Of a stretch of DNA of 64,000 nt, positions 1 through 8,179 are shown piece by piece. The position numbers and the translations under genes were made by a program. The notes beneath the pieces are model-generated. The model had not been told where the DNA came from. It saw only the letters and a program-made list of their open reading frames with translations, and searched no databases. Numbering within the stretch: position 1 is the first letter of the stretch; each line of letters starts with the position of its first letter. This stretch comes from Endomicrobiales bacterium (GTDB lineage Bacteria > Elusimicrobiota > Endomicrobiia > Endomicrobiales > JAFGGC01), in contig JAFGGC010000013.1 of assembly GCA_016930715.1 (NCBI GenBank), forward strand, positions 71,796-135,795, given 5' to 3'.

Positions 1-617
1 ACGTCAGGAATACTTCTCCGAGGGAAGGATTCCCTCCCGAAACCGTGGTGCCGGAGGAGCTTTTCGACGTGGAAAACGACCCGGATTGTTCGGACAATCT
101 CGTTCACGAGTGCGATTACGCCCTTCTGGCGCGTTTGAGGGGAAAAATGGGCGCGGTAGGGCCCGAAGGTAAACGTATAAAACTGTACTTTTCGGGCGAT
201 GAGGGTTCTCAACTGACGATGAGGCTCTATTCTACTACCGGAATCGAAGCCGTGAACGCGGACAAGAAAACGGCCAGGACCTACGGCAAGCTTTTGACGG
301 CGAAATTGAACCCGGGGGAAAGTTTTTCGTTTTCGCTTAACAGAAACAGGAGCGGGTTTTCGGTCAAGTGTTTCATTGACGGGGAGCTTATGCCCGCAGA
401 GGACCTTTTGTGCGGGCGCTACGCCCTGCCGCTGCTGGGTTCGACGTACGTTCCTGGGAGTTTGTGGCCATACCTTGAGGGGTTCCCGGGAAAATTTTAT
501 GAAAAGAACAAGGTATACATCGGGATCGTTCCTGAAGAGGCGCCAGGGCCCGAAGACCTGAAAGATTCCCCCGAACAGCTTAAAAGCATGCTGGAAGAGT
601 GGGGATACATAAACTGA
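1..617 (+). CDS. Sulfatase-like hydrolase, C-terminal part (5' end outside window)
   Basis: The frame is open from base 3 to the left edge, so only the 3' part of the gene is visible. The stretch ELFDVENDPDCSDNLV, about residues 17-32 of the visible part, resembles the signature near the C-terminus of type I sulfatases (E-L-[YF]-D-x-x-x-D-P...N-L). About 170 residues follow it, longer than the usual tail, suggesting an added C-terminal domain, possibly beta-rich. The formylglycine motif would be upstream, so activity cannot be judged. The neighbours are LPS and polysaccharide genes, so an envelope or glycan substrate is possible. The family assignment rests on one motif; a related alkaline-phosphatase-superfamily enzyme is an alternative. 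Confidence 0.55.
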   Translation, partial: VRNTSPREGFPPETVVPEELFDVENDPDCSDNLVHECDYALLARLRGKMGAVGPEGKRIKLYFSGDEGSQLTMRLYSTTGIEAVNADKKTARTYGKLLTAKLNPGESFSFSLNRNRSGFSVKCFIDGELMPAEDLLCGRYALPLLGSTYVPGSLWPYLEGFPGKFYEKNKVYIGIVPEEAPGPEDLKDSPEQLKSMLEEWGYIN

Positions 618-624
618 TAACTGC

Positions 625-652
625 GTATCTGGTATCTCGTATCTAGTATCAG
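625..652. repeat. Single-arm degenerate heptamer array (4 x 7 bp)
   Basis: Four contiguous 7-bp units (625-631, 632-638, 639-645, 646-652) with consensus GTATCTN, the last ending AG. The array fills most of the gap between the sulfatase-like gene and the next gene. No inverted partner is visible nearby. It belongs to the heptamer-period family described in the findings. Confidence 0.75.
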
Positions 653-684
653 CGGACATCAACGGTCAGAAAGGAGGAAAAGGT

Positions 685-1095
685 ATGAACGTAAAACGGT
701 TTGTTCTCGCGGCGCTGGCGGTGTTCGCGGCCATTCAGGTTACCGACCCGTTGATACACGGTGTTTTGCTGGGAAACGCGTATGAAGCCACCAGCCACCT
801 CTGGCGGCCGGATATGATGTCGAAGATGTGGATAATGCTTCTGTCTTCATTCCTTTTCTCGTTTCTGTTAATGTACGTGTTCGTGAAAGGGTATGAAGGT
901 AAAGGGATAATGGAAGGCGTACGGTTCGGATTGTTGGTTGGCGTGTTCGTGTACGTCTATAGCGTGATAAATCAGTACGTCGTTTACCCGATTCCGTTTT
1001 CGCTCGCGGCCAAGTGGTGTGTCTACGGATTGATTCAATTTACAATTTTCGGGATAGTCGCTGCTTTGATCTACAGGCCGCAGTCAGGCAAATAG
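685..1095 (+). CDS. Small four-helix membrane protein, unknown function
   Basis: A 136-residue protein with four predicted membrane segments near residues 5-25, 48-68, 77-100 and 107-130. The first loop holds a DPLIHGVLLG segment, which I recall from short uncharacterised bacterial membrane proteins without a named function. A strong ribosome site (AAGGAGG at about 671-677) precedes the ATG. The gene ends four bases before the O-antigen-ligase-like gene, so the two are probably co-transcribed. No catalytic motif is visible and I do not assign a function. Confidence 0.75.
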   Translation: MNVKRFVLAALAVFAAIQVTDPLIHGVLLGNAYEATSHLWRPDMMSKMWIMLLSSFLFSFLLMYVFVKGYEGKGIMEGVRFGLLVGVFVYVYSVINQYVVYPIPFSLAAKWCVYGLIQFTIFGIVAALIYRPQSGK

Positions 1096-1099
1096 GAAT

Positions 1100-2296
1100 A
1101 TGATTGAGAACATCCTGGCCGTATTGAACTACCTTTTCGCGGCGGCGATGCCGGTTTCGCATATCGTCGGTTACCTTGCCTGCGGGCTCGCCCTTGTTTT
1201 TGTTTACCGCGTTAAAAAAGAACTGCTGCGGGAGCCCGTGTTCCTGTGGATGCTCGCTTTCGTCGCCTACGGCCTCGCGCTCGTGCCGTTTTCGGCTGAT
1301 TCTGGGCCGTCGCTGGGCGTCATGGCCGGCTATTTCTCGCACTGGGTGTGCCCGTTCATACTCGGGTATTCCCTTCTGGGTCGGAAAAAGTCGAAGATAT
1401 CGTTCCTTGTCTATTACGCCGCTTTCATAATTCTTCTCATACTTTCGGTAATGACGTATTACCTGCACTTTGCCGACCTCATCGGCAAGGAGTTCCACCT
1501 AGTTCAGGACAACCTGCTCAAGGGCGGGCGTTCGCACATCGCGCTGGCGGGAATATGCCTGATGCTTTCGTTCTTTTCGCTGAGCGCCTATCTTCACGGA
1601 GGCCTGCTTGAAGAGAGCGCGAGAAAAGCACTGCCCGCCGCGATGTTTTTCTTTCTGTACTGCATGGTGCTCACCGGTTCAAGGGGGTATTACATTGCCG
1701 GTTTTGTCACCTATTTCGGCATCGCGGTTTATGCGGCCGTGAAAAACAGGAAGTTCCTGATACTTACGGTCTTTCTACTCTCATTTCTCGTCGGTGTTGC
1801 CGCGGTTTTTTCTTTCGACACCGGATTGAAAAGAAGGATAACAAGTACCAATTTCGCGGAACAGAACATCCGCGAAAGGATACTGCTCTGCAAGGTCGCG
1901 CTGTGGGAGATAAGGGACAGGCCTCTTTTCGGTTTCGGGCCCGGCCAGGGGATAAAACAGGACAAGTACTTCGCGAGGCTTTACGGGGAAGACAGGCAGG
2001 TGCAGAGGCACCCGCACATCCACTCCTTTTTTCTGAATTTCCTGAGCGATTTCGGTCTTGTTGGTTTTCTGATTTTTGGCGCCATCGTGGTTTCGCTTTT
2101 CAGGAGACTTTCGTCGTCGGCGGCTTCCGCTGACGCAATATCGAAAACACTCGCTTACGGATTGATATGGACCCTCGTCTGTGCCCTTATAGGCGACCTT
2201 TTTGACACCCTTCTTACCGGGCCCGGTTTCGCGATGGAGATATTCTGGCTTGCTGGAATTACCTTGAGGCAATTAAGAATTGAAAATGAAAAATGA
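1100..2296 (+). CDS. O-antigen ligase / polymerase-like membrane protein (WaaL/Wzy family)
   Basis: A 398-residue polytopic inner-membrane protein with roughly ten hydrophobic segments. Near residues 300-325 it has the large periplasmic-loop pattern of the O-antigen ligase family: RDRPLFGFGPG, then a basic stretch ending RHPHIHSFFLNFLSDFGLVG, which matches the H-P-H-N-x-x-L region. Earlier, TGSRGYY (about residue 195) is the other typical motif. Members join polysaccharide to lipid A-core or polymerise O units. The glycosyltransferases and lpxK downstream fit a role in LPS assembly. Sequence alone does not separate ligase from polymerase. It overlaps the next gene by 11 bases. Confidence 0.8.
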   Translation: MIENILAVLNYLFAAAMPVSHIVGYLACGLALVFVYRVKKELLREPVFLWMLAFVAYGLALVPFSADSGPSLGVMAGYFSHWVCPFILGYSLLGRKKSKISFLVYYAAFIILLILSVMTYYLHFADLIGKEFHLVQDNLLKGGRSHIALAGICLMLSFFSLSAYLHGGLLEESARKALPAAMFFFLYCMVLTGSRGYYIAGFVTYFGIAVYAAVKNRKFLILTVFLLSFLVGVAAVFSFDTGLKRRITSTNFAEQNIRERILLCKVALWEIRDRPLFGFGPGQGIKQDKYFARLYGEDRQVQRHPHIHSFFLNFLSDFGLVGFLIFGAIVVSLFRRLSSSAASADAISKTLAYGLIWTLVCALIGDLFDTLLTGPGFAMEIFWLAGITLRQLRIENEK

Positions 2297-3182
2297 AAAG
2301 ATAAAAGTCAGCGGGGCGACGATAATCAGGAACGGCGTGAAATACGGGTACCCGTTTGTCGAATCGGTGAGATCCGTGCTTCCCCTGTGTGACGAATTCG
2401 TCGTCGGCGTGGGTGATTCGGACGACGGCACGAGAGCCAAAATCGAAGCCATCAGGGACGAAAAGATAAAGATATTCGACAGCGTCTGGGATATGAAAAT
2501 GCGCGAAGGCGGGAAAATACTTTCTGTGGAGACAAACAAGGTTTTGAAAAAATGTTCCGGGGATTTCATCTTTTACGTGCAATCCGACGAAGTAATAAGC
2601 GGACGAGATTATGGTAGAATAGGAGAGGCGATTTCCTTCGCGTCGGAGCGCGAAAATATCGACGGAATAGCGTTTGATTACTTGCATTTTTACGGGAGCT
2701 ACTATACGGTTCAGGATTCGAGGTCCTGGTACAGGAGCGAAGTGAGGATAATAAAGAACGGCCGGGGCATCGTGTCCCACGGCGACGCGCAGGGGTTTCG
2801 CAGGGACGGCGGCAGGATCTCCGCGATAAACTGCGGGGCAAACGTATATCACTACGGCTGGGCCCGGCCCCCGCAGGTGATGGCGGAAAAAATAAGGGAT
2901 TTTCACAAGTTCTGGCACGATGACGGGTGGGTGGAAAAAAACACCGCCGGCAAGCAGATGAAAGACCATTTTTCCGACCTCGGGAACCTCGCGGATTTCG
3001 GCGGTACCCATCCCGAAACGATGAACGTCGTCGCGAACCGCGAATTCGAGCCGTTCATCAGGGCGCTCAGGGAGCAATGGCACAAAGAAAGCGGTTTCGG
3101 CAAAAAGATAAAGGCGTGGGTAAACAGCCTGCGCTTGGGAGACCATAAAAACTTCAAAGAAATAAAGTGGAGAAGAACATGA
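2286..3182 (+). CDS. GT-A fold glycosyltransferase (family 2-like)
   Basis: The N-terminal half has the nucleotide-sugar-binding pattern of GT-A enzymes: an opening beta strand with SGATIIRNG (about residues 7-15), then CDEFVVGVGDSDDGTR (about 36-51), then FYVQSDEVI (about 94-102) where the D-x-D type motif is expected. The C-terminal half contains YHYGWARPP, often seen in LPS-type transferases. Start chosen at ATG 2286; an in-frame TTG lies six bases upstream. It overlaps the preceding gene by 11 bases and shares ATGA with the deacetylase that follows. Donor and acceptor sugars cannot be inferred. Confidence 0.8.
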   Translation: MKNEKIKVSGATIIRNGVKYGYPFVESVRSVLPLCDEFVVGVGDSDDGTRAKIEAIRDEKIKIFDSVWDMKMREGGKILSVETNKVLKKCSGDFIFYVQSDEVISGRDYGRIGEAISFASERENIDGIAFDYLHFYGSYYTVQDSRSWYRSEVRIIKNGRGIVSHGDAQGFRRDGGRISAINCGANVYHYGWARPPQVMAEKIRDFHKFWHDDGWVEKNTAGKQMKDHFSDLGNLADFGGTHPETMNVVANREFEPFIRALREQWHKESGFGKKIKAWVNSLRLGDHKNFKEIKWRRT

Positions 3183-3898
3183 TCAATTTCATCCGTTACT
3201 CGAAGGTTTTCAGGCTTTACGAGTACGTGCAGCCGCTTCTGAAGTATTCCCTGATCGTGGACAAGGATTTTCCCGGCGGGAACGCCCTCGTCATAGCCCC
3301 TCATCCGGACGACGAAGCGGTCGGTTGCGGCGGCGCGGTCAGGATCCTGTCCGAAATGGGCGGGTCGGTCGACGTCGTTTTCTGCACTTCCGACGGACAA
3401 AAGCGCGACGAAGAAGCCGGTGCCGCGGCGAAGGTCCTCGGCGTGAAAAACACGATAGAGCTTAAATACCCCGTTGAGAGCCTTTCGAGGCAGTCCGAGT
3501 TGCCCGATAAAATAATGCAGATAGTGGCGGAAAAAAAGCCGGACATTATCTTCCTGCCGTTTGTCCTTGATAATCACGCGGACCACAGGGCGGCCAATTC
3601 GGCCTTCCTTAAAGCGCACGACAGGAACAAGTTCAGCTGCATGGTCTACGCCTATCCCGTGTGGATGCCGCTGTACCCGAACGTGCTCATAGACATAGGC
3701 GGGGCGTGGGATAAGAAAAAAGAAGCTATAGAATGCTACAAATCCCAGCTGGAGACAAGGGATTACGTCAAGATGGCGGGATCGCTCGGTGAATACTGGG
3801 CGGGCGTGAAGGGGCACGGGTTCAAGATGCTCGAAAGCTATTACAGGGCGAGCGCGGCCGAATACGCGAAGATGGTGCAGAAACTGTCCGGAATATAG
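3179..3898 (+). CDS. PIG-L / LmbE family N-deacetylase
   Basis: A 239-residue zinc-dependent deacetylase-like protein. The metal-binding signature PHPDDEAVGCGG lies about 40 residues in, and the later His motif NHADHRAAN is present, together giving the His/Asp set of the PIG-L family, which removes acetyl from N-acetylglucosaminyl groups. Start set at ATG 3179, whose TGA overlap with the previous gene and GGAG at 3169-3172 are convincing; an in-frame GTG at 3167 is less likely. Between glycosyltransferases it probably deacetylates a sugar of the LPS or capsule, which is inference. Confidence 0.87.
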   Translation: MINFIRYSKVFRLYEYVQPLLKYSLIVDKDFPGGNALVIAPHPDDEAVGCGGAVRILSEMGGSVDVVFCTSDGQKRDEEAGAAAKVLGVKNTIELKYPVESLSRQSELPDKIMQIVAEKKPDIIFLPFVLDNHADHRAANSAFLKAHDRNKFSCMVYAYPVWMPLYPNVLIDIGGAWDKKKEAIECYKSQLETRDYVKMAGSLGEYWAGVKGHGFKMLESYYRASAAEYAKMVQKLSGI

Positions 3899-3906
3899 GG
3901 AACGGC

Positions 3907-4998
3907 ATGGCAAAAAAAATACTGCATGTTTACACGTCGTGGACGGCCGGCGGTGCGGAGAAACTCATGCTCCTTCTTGCCGAACATCTGGAAAAAAAGG
4001 GATTTTCAAACGTCATTGCCTGTCCCGGGAACAGCTATATCGCGAAGAAGGCCGCGGAACTCGGGCTTAAGGTCCGGCACGTTTCGATAAAGGGGTCGTT
4101 CGACCCGGTTGGTTTCACCCAGCTGGCCGCCGCCGTGTCGTTGGAAAAAATAGACATAATACACGCCCATCAGGGTAAAGTTTTCTGGCCGTGCGTTTTC
4201 GCCAAATGGCTCAGCGGTTCGAGGATTAAAATAATATTTCACCGCCACGCCCAGTTGCCTCACGCTTTCTATTCGCGCCTGCACTACAGATGGGCCGACA
4301 AGGTCATCGCCATATCGAAAGCCGTCAGGGAAGGGCTTGTCGACAGGGAGAACGTGGATAAATCAAAAATTGAGGTCGTCTATAACGGCACGGATTTTGC
4401 GCGGTTCAATCCAAACGTGAGCGGGGAAGCGGTGCGCCGGAAATACGGATTGGGCGCCGGGCCCGTCATTGGCACGGCAGCGGCAATGAACAGGCCGCGG
4501 GGCAAGGGGCAGGAATACCTTATCGAAGCGGCCCAGATGATACTTGAAAGGTTCCCGCAGGCGAGGTTTCTTATAGTCGGCACCGGCGAGATCGAAGGCG
4601 AACTGAAAGCGCTCGCTAAAAAGCTTGGAGTCGCGGATAAAATTATTTTCACGGGATACGTGGAAGACGTCGAGAACTATATCGCGGCGATGGATGTTTT
4701 TTGTTTTCTTTCGTGGGACACGGAGGGTTTCGGTCAGGTGATGGTGGAGGCTCAAGGATTGGGCAAGCCCGTGATAGGGACCAACATCGGGGGCATACCG
4801 GAGACCTTCATGGACAATTCGTCGGGGATACTCATTCCGCCGAGGAATTCCGAGGTGCTGTCGCAGGTAATATTAACGCTTTTGAACGAACCGGTTCAAA
4901 TTAAACATATGGGGGAATGCGGTATCCAGTTCGTCACTGAAAATTTTAGCATCGGAAAGATGACCGACGAGGTCGCGGGAATATACGATTCTTTTTGA
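3907..4998 (+). CDS. Glycosyltransferase family 4 (GT-B fold)
   Basis: A 363-residue retaining GT-B transferase. The N-terminal acceptor domain opens with a strand followed by GGAEKLMLLLAEHL (about residues 16-29), the usual glycine-rich loop. The C-terminal Rossmann domain has GTGEIEGELKALA (about 222-234), and EGFGQVMVEAQGLGKPVIG (about 273-291) gives the E-x7-E donor-binding motif. It starts 9 bases after the deacetylase stop. Similar enzymes add hexoses to LPS core or exopolysaccharide; the exact sugar is unknown. Confidence 0.88.
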   Translation: MAKKILHVYTSWTAGGAEKLMLLLAEHLEKKGFSNVIACPGNSYIAKKAAELGLKVRHVSIKGSFDPVGFTQLAAAVSLEKIDIIHAHQGKVFWPCVFAKWLSGSRIKIIFHRHAQLPHAFYSRLHYRWADKVIAISKAVREGLVDRENVDKSKIEVVYNGTDFARFNPNVSGEAVRRKYGLGAGPVIGTAAAMNRPRGKGQEYLIEAAQMILERFPQARFLIVGTGEIEGELKALAKKLGVADKIIFTGYVEDVENYIAAMDVFCFLSWDTEGFGQVMVEAQGLGKPVIGTNIGGIPETFMDNSSGILIPPRNSEVLSQVILTLLNEPVQIKHMGECGIQFVTENFSIGKMTDEVAGIYDSF

Positions 4999-5014
4999 TT
5001 ACGACGGAGGCAAA

Positions 5015-5791
5015 ATGACGAGGTTTAAAATAACCGCTTACGTGATGACCTACAACAACGCGGACAAGATCAAGGACTGCCTTGAGAGCATAAATTGGGC
5101 GGACGAGATTGTCGTGCTCGACTCCTTTTCCACTGACGGCACGGTCGAGATAGCGAAGAACTACACGCAGAAGATAATACAGGAGAAATTCGTCGGTTTC
5201 GGGCGTCTGCGCAACATAGCCCTGTCCCACTGCTCCAACGACTGGGTGTTCAGCCTTGATTCCGACGAACGCGCGACCGAGGAAATAAAGAACGAGATAT
5301 TCGGACTTCTTGAAAAAGGCCCCGAATGCGAAGCGTACCTTGTCCCGAGGAAAAGCCATTTTCTCGACATATGGATAAGGCACTGCGGGTGGTACCCGGA
5401 CTTCCGCCAGCCGCAGTTTTTCAACAAGAAGCGCATGAAGTACAGGGAGCAGCTCGTTCACGAGACTTACGAGCTTGACGGCAGGCTCGGGCGCTTGAAG
5501 GAGCACGTCCTTCAGTTCCCTTTCTTTTCCCTTGAGCAGTTTTTCGCGAAAATGGACCGTTACTCGGCCCTGAGGGCCGAAGAGATGTTCATGGAGGGAA
5601 GGAAATTCAGGGCGACGAACCTTATGATAAACCCGGCCGCGATGTTTTTCAGGATGTACGTGGCAAAGCTCGGGTTTCTCGACGGCGTGCCGGGTTTCAT
5701 ACTTTCGTCCCTGTACGCGTACTACACGATGCTCAAATACGTTAAGCTCTGGGAAAAACTCAAGAAACAGGATAAGGGGAACAGGGGATAA
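5015..5791 (+). CDS. Glycosyltransferase family 2, WaaE/KdtX-like LPS core enzyme
   Basis: A 258-residue GT2 enzyme. It has the short form typical of the WaaE-like group: TAYVMTYNNADKI near the start, INWADEIVVLDSFSTDGT (about residues 28-45), the FSLDSDER motif (about 85-92) with the divalent-metal D-x-D, and the H-C-G-W-Y-P-D-F-R-Q-P block (about 124-135) shared by LPS inner-core glucosyltransferases. A GGAGG site at about 5004-5009 precedes the ATG. It lies directly upstream of lpxK, the order expected for core assembly. The donor is probably UDP-glucose or similar, but this is not shown. Confidence 0.87.
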   Translation: MTRFKITAYVMTYNNADKIKDCLESINWADEIVVLDSFSTDGTVEIAKNYTQKIIQEKFVGFGRLRNIALSHCSNDWVFSLDSDERATEEIKNEIFGLLEKGPECEAYLVPRKSHFLDIWIRHCGWYPDFRQPQFFNKKRMKYREQLVHETYELDGRLGRLKEHVLQFPFFSLEQFFAKMDRYSALRAEEMFMEGRKFRATNLMINPAAMFFRMYVAKLGFLDGVPGFILSSLYAYYTMLKYVKLWEKLKKQDKGNRG

Positions 5792-5799
5792 GAAACAGG

Positions 5800-6825
5800 A
5801 TGCTCAACGCATTTTCGCCTTTTGTTTTCGTCTATAAAACGCTGTCGGAGCTTGACAGGAAACTGTCAAAACCCGCGAAACTCCCTGCGCCCGTGATAAG
5901 CATAGGCAACATAACGTGGGGCGGGACCGGCAAGACACCGGTGGTGATAAAACTCGCGCGCGACCTTGAAAACCTGGGTTTAAAACCCGTCGTTCTCTCT
6001 CGCGGGTACAAGAGAAAAGGCTCGGCGGCGCGCAGCGTCGTGGTTTCTGACGGCGAGAAAACGCTGTGCGAGCCGGACGAATGCGGGGACGAGCCCTATC
6101 TCGTGGCGGAGGCCCTAGGAAGCGTCGTGGTTATGTCCGGAAGGGACAGGGTGCGCTCCGCGGAGTTCGCGTTCAAAAAATTCTCGCCTGACGTGTTCAT
6201 CATCGACGACGGTTTCCAGCACTGGAAGGTAAAAAGGGACCTTGACATCGTCTGCGTGAACGCCCTGAACCCTTTCGGCAACGGGTTTTTGATACCCGCG
6301 GGCATGCTGCGGGAGGATAAATCCTCGCTCGCTAGGGCCGGGCTCGTCGTGGTGACCAATTCGGACACCGCCGGAATACAAAAAACGAAGGAAACAGTCG
6401 AGGAAATAAAACGCCACACGTCCGCTCCGGTCGTTGAATCGAGATACAAGGTAACCGGGCTAAGAAGGATAACTGACAACAAGAGCCGCAATATCGAGGA
6501 ATTCAGCGGCAGGAAGGTGACCGCATTCTCGGGAATCGGCGAGACCGCCAGTTTTCATAAATTGATTGAAAAATCAAATGTAATAATAGAGAAAAGTCTT
6601 GATTTTCCTGACCATCATTGGTATAATCTTAACGACGTCAGATCGGCGGGTTTCCGGCGGCCCATTCTGACTACGGGCAAGGACGCCGTTAAACTGAAAA
6701 GTATTCTTGGCGGGCTTGACGCGGAGCGCGCCGGGATGTTTTTTATTTTGGACATAGAGCCGGAATTCCTGCAGGGAGAACATGTTTGGCGACAGGCGAT
6801 AGAAAAAACCGCGCGGTCTTCATAG
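5800..6825 (+). CDS. lpxK: Tetraacyldisaccharide 4'-kinase LpxK
   Basis: LpxK transfers phosphate from ATP to the 4' position of the lipid A disaccharide, giving lipid IVA at the inner membrane. The protein has the expected length (341 residues). Its family motifs are ISIGNITWGGTGKTP (about residues 35-49, Walker A), VLSRGYKRK (about 67-75), the D-E-P-Y-L segment and IIDDGFQHWKVKRD (about 130-143, including the catalytic Asp pair). The end overlaps gmhB by 40 bases. I see no other lipid A gene (lpxA, B, C or D) in this window. Confidence 0.96.
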   Translation: MLNAFSPFVFVYKTLSELDRKLSKPAKLPAPVISIGNITWGGTGKTPVVIKLARDLENLGLKPVVLSRGYKRKGSAARSVVVSDGEKTLCEPDECGDEPYLVAEALGSVVVMSGRDRVRSAEFAFKKFSPDVFIIDDGFQHWKVKRDLDIVCVNALNPFGNGFLIPAGMLREDKSSLARAGLVVVTNSDTAGIQKTKETVEEIKRHTSAPVVESRYKVTGLRRITDNKSRNIEEFSGRKVTAFSGIGETASFHKLIEKSNVIIEKSLDFPDHHWYNLNDVRSAGFRRPILTTGKDAVKLKSILGGLDAERAGMFFILDIEPEFLQGEHVWRQAIEKTARSS

Positions 6826-7343
6826 ACCGCGACGGCACTCTTATTCACGAAAAAAATTACCTTCACAAAATAAAGGACGTCAGGTTCTATACCCGCGCTG
6901 TCGAGGCCTTGAAAAAACTAAAAGCGCTGGGATACAGGATCATCGTCGTCACCAATCAGTCGGGGATAGGCAGGGGTTATTTCAAGGAAAGTGACCTGAA
7001 AAAAGTCCACGCCTTCCTGGCAAGGTACTTCTCGCGGCGCGGTGTCCGGATTGACGCGATTTATTACTGCCCGCACGCGCCCGACGCCGGATGTTCGTGC
7101 AGGAAGCCCAGGCTCGGCCTCGTCAAAAAGGCGCAGAAAAGGTTTAACCTCGATCTTAAGAAGTCGTACGTGATAGGCGACCACAATAATGATTTTCTGC
7201 TAGGAAAAAACATGGGCGGCAAGGGGATTTTCATCCTGACTGGCCACGGCAAAGAGGAAATTAAAAAGATAAAGGATACCAGACCCGACAGAATAGAAAA
7301 GAATCTTCTTTCGGCCGCGAAATGGATAGGAAAACAGGACTGA
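6786..7343 (+). CDS. gmhB: D-glycero-D-manno-heptose 1,7-bisphosphate 7-phosphatase
   Basis: A HAD-superfamily phosphatase of 185 residues. VFIDRDGTLI (about residues 11-20) is the DxD nucleophile motif, VVTNQSG (about 55-61) is motif II, and IGDHNNDFLLG (about 132-142) carries the acidic motif IV. The CPHAPDAGCSCRKP loop supplies the Cys/His zinc site typical of GmhB. The only start that keeps the DxD strand is TTG 6786, 7 bases after AGGGAG at 6773-6778, so the gene begins 40 bases inside lpxK. A histidinol-phosphatase-type HAD is possible, but the hldE kinase gene nearby supports heptose synthesis. Confidence 0.9.
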   Translation: MATGDRKNRAVFIDRDGTLIHEKNYLHKIKDVRFYTRAVEALKKLKALGYRIIVVTNQSGIGRGYFKESDLKKVHAFLARYFSRRGVRIDAIYYCPHAPDAGCSCRKPRLGLVKKAQKRFNLDLKKSYVIGDHNNDFLLGKNMGGKGIFILTGHGKEEIKKIKDTRPDRIEKNLLSAAKWIGKQD

Positions 7344-8161
7344 TGATCAACAAAAGGGTAATGACGCTGTTTGTTTTGGCTGCTTTGGTTGCTTTCTCGT
7401 TGGCGGCCGTATCTGAAGAGGAGCCGGTTCAGGGAACGGTTACGGCGCCCGAAATGGAAAACGATCCGTTCTTCATATGGCGTCAGGAGTCGGTGAACGG
7501 CGCTTTCAAGGACGGCGAGAAACTTGATTTTGCCGTGAGATGGAAGTTCATAACCGTCGGATATGCGACGATGGAAATAGACGGTATAGACGAAATAAAC
7601 GGCAGGCGCGCGTTCCATATATACACTGAAGCCCGTTCGGCTCCGTTTTTCGACGTGTTTTACAAGGTTCGCGATACTAACGAGTCCTGGATGGATTTTG
7701 AAAGTCTCTGCTCGCTTAAATTCCTCAGCCGGATAAACGAAAAGAACGCCGTAAAGAGCGAGACTCTGATTTTTGACCAGCCGAACGAGGAGTTCCTCAT
7801 AGTGGAATCGAGCAAGACCGGAAAGATACTGCCTTGGGTGCAGGACATCCTGTCGTCGCTGTATTATCTCAGGACAAAGGATTTGGAAGTCGGCAAGAAG
7901 TATTCCATAGACGCCCATTCGGGCGACCTGTCCTGGCCCCTGACGGTAAGGGTGACGGACAAGGAGAAAATAAAAGTACCCGCCGGAGAATTCGAGTGTT
8001 TTCTTCTCGAACCGGCGGTCAGGGAGGGAGCCGGGCTTTTCCAGTCAAAAGGAAAGCTCTGGGTATGGGTGACGGCCGATTCGAATAAATTCCCGGTCAT
8101 GATGCGCTCAAAAATCCCGATAGGGTCCGTGGTCGCGGTATTGACCGACGTAAAACTATAG
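7343..8161 (+). CDS. DUF3108 domain periplasmic protein
   Basis: A secreted protein of about 272 residues. Residues 1-21 form a signal peptide (basic start, hydrophobic core LFVLAALVAFSLAA). The body matches DUF3108: an opening KLDFAVRWKFITVGYATMEI block, alternating beta strands, a central ILPWVQDILSSLYYLRT segment and a late KVPAGEFECFLLEP segment. DUF3108 proteins are predicted beta-rich periplasmic proteins of unknown role, often encoded near envelope genes. ATG 7343 overlaps the gmhB stop as TGATG; an in-frame ATG at 7322 would place seven extra residues before the signal peptide. Confidence 0.83.
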   Translation: MINKRVMTLFVLAALVAFSLAAVSEEEPVQGTVTAPEMENDPFFIWRQESVNGAFKDGEKLDFAVRWKFITVGYATMEIDGIDEINGRRAFHIYTEARSAPFFDVFYKVRDTNESWMDFESLCSLKFLSRINEKNAVKSETLIFDQPNEEFLIVESSKTGKILPWVQDILSSLYYLRTKDLEVGKKYSIDAHSGDLSWPLTVRVTDKEKIKVPAGEFECFLLEPAVREGAGLFQSKGKLWVWVTADSNKFPVMMRSKIPIGSVVAVLTDVKL

Positions 8162-8179
8162 CGGTTAAACGGAGGAAAA

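Noticed and set aside
2259-3913. Two overlapping minus-strand open frames in the glycosyltransferase region
   Set aside because: No domain, promiscuous composition and complete overlap with typed + strand genes.
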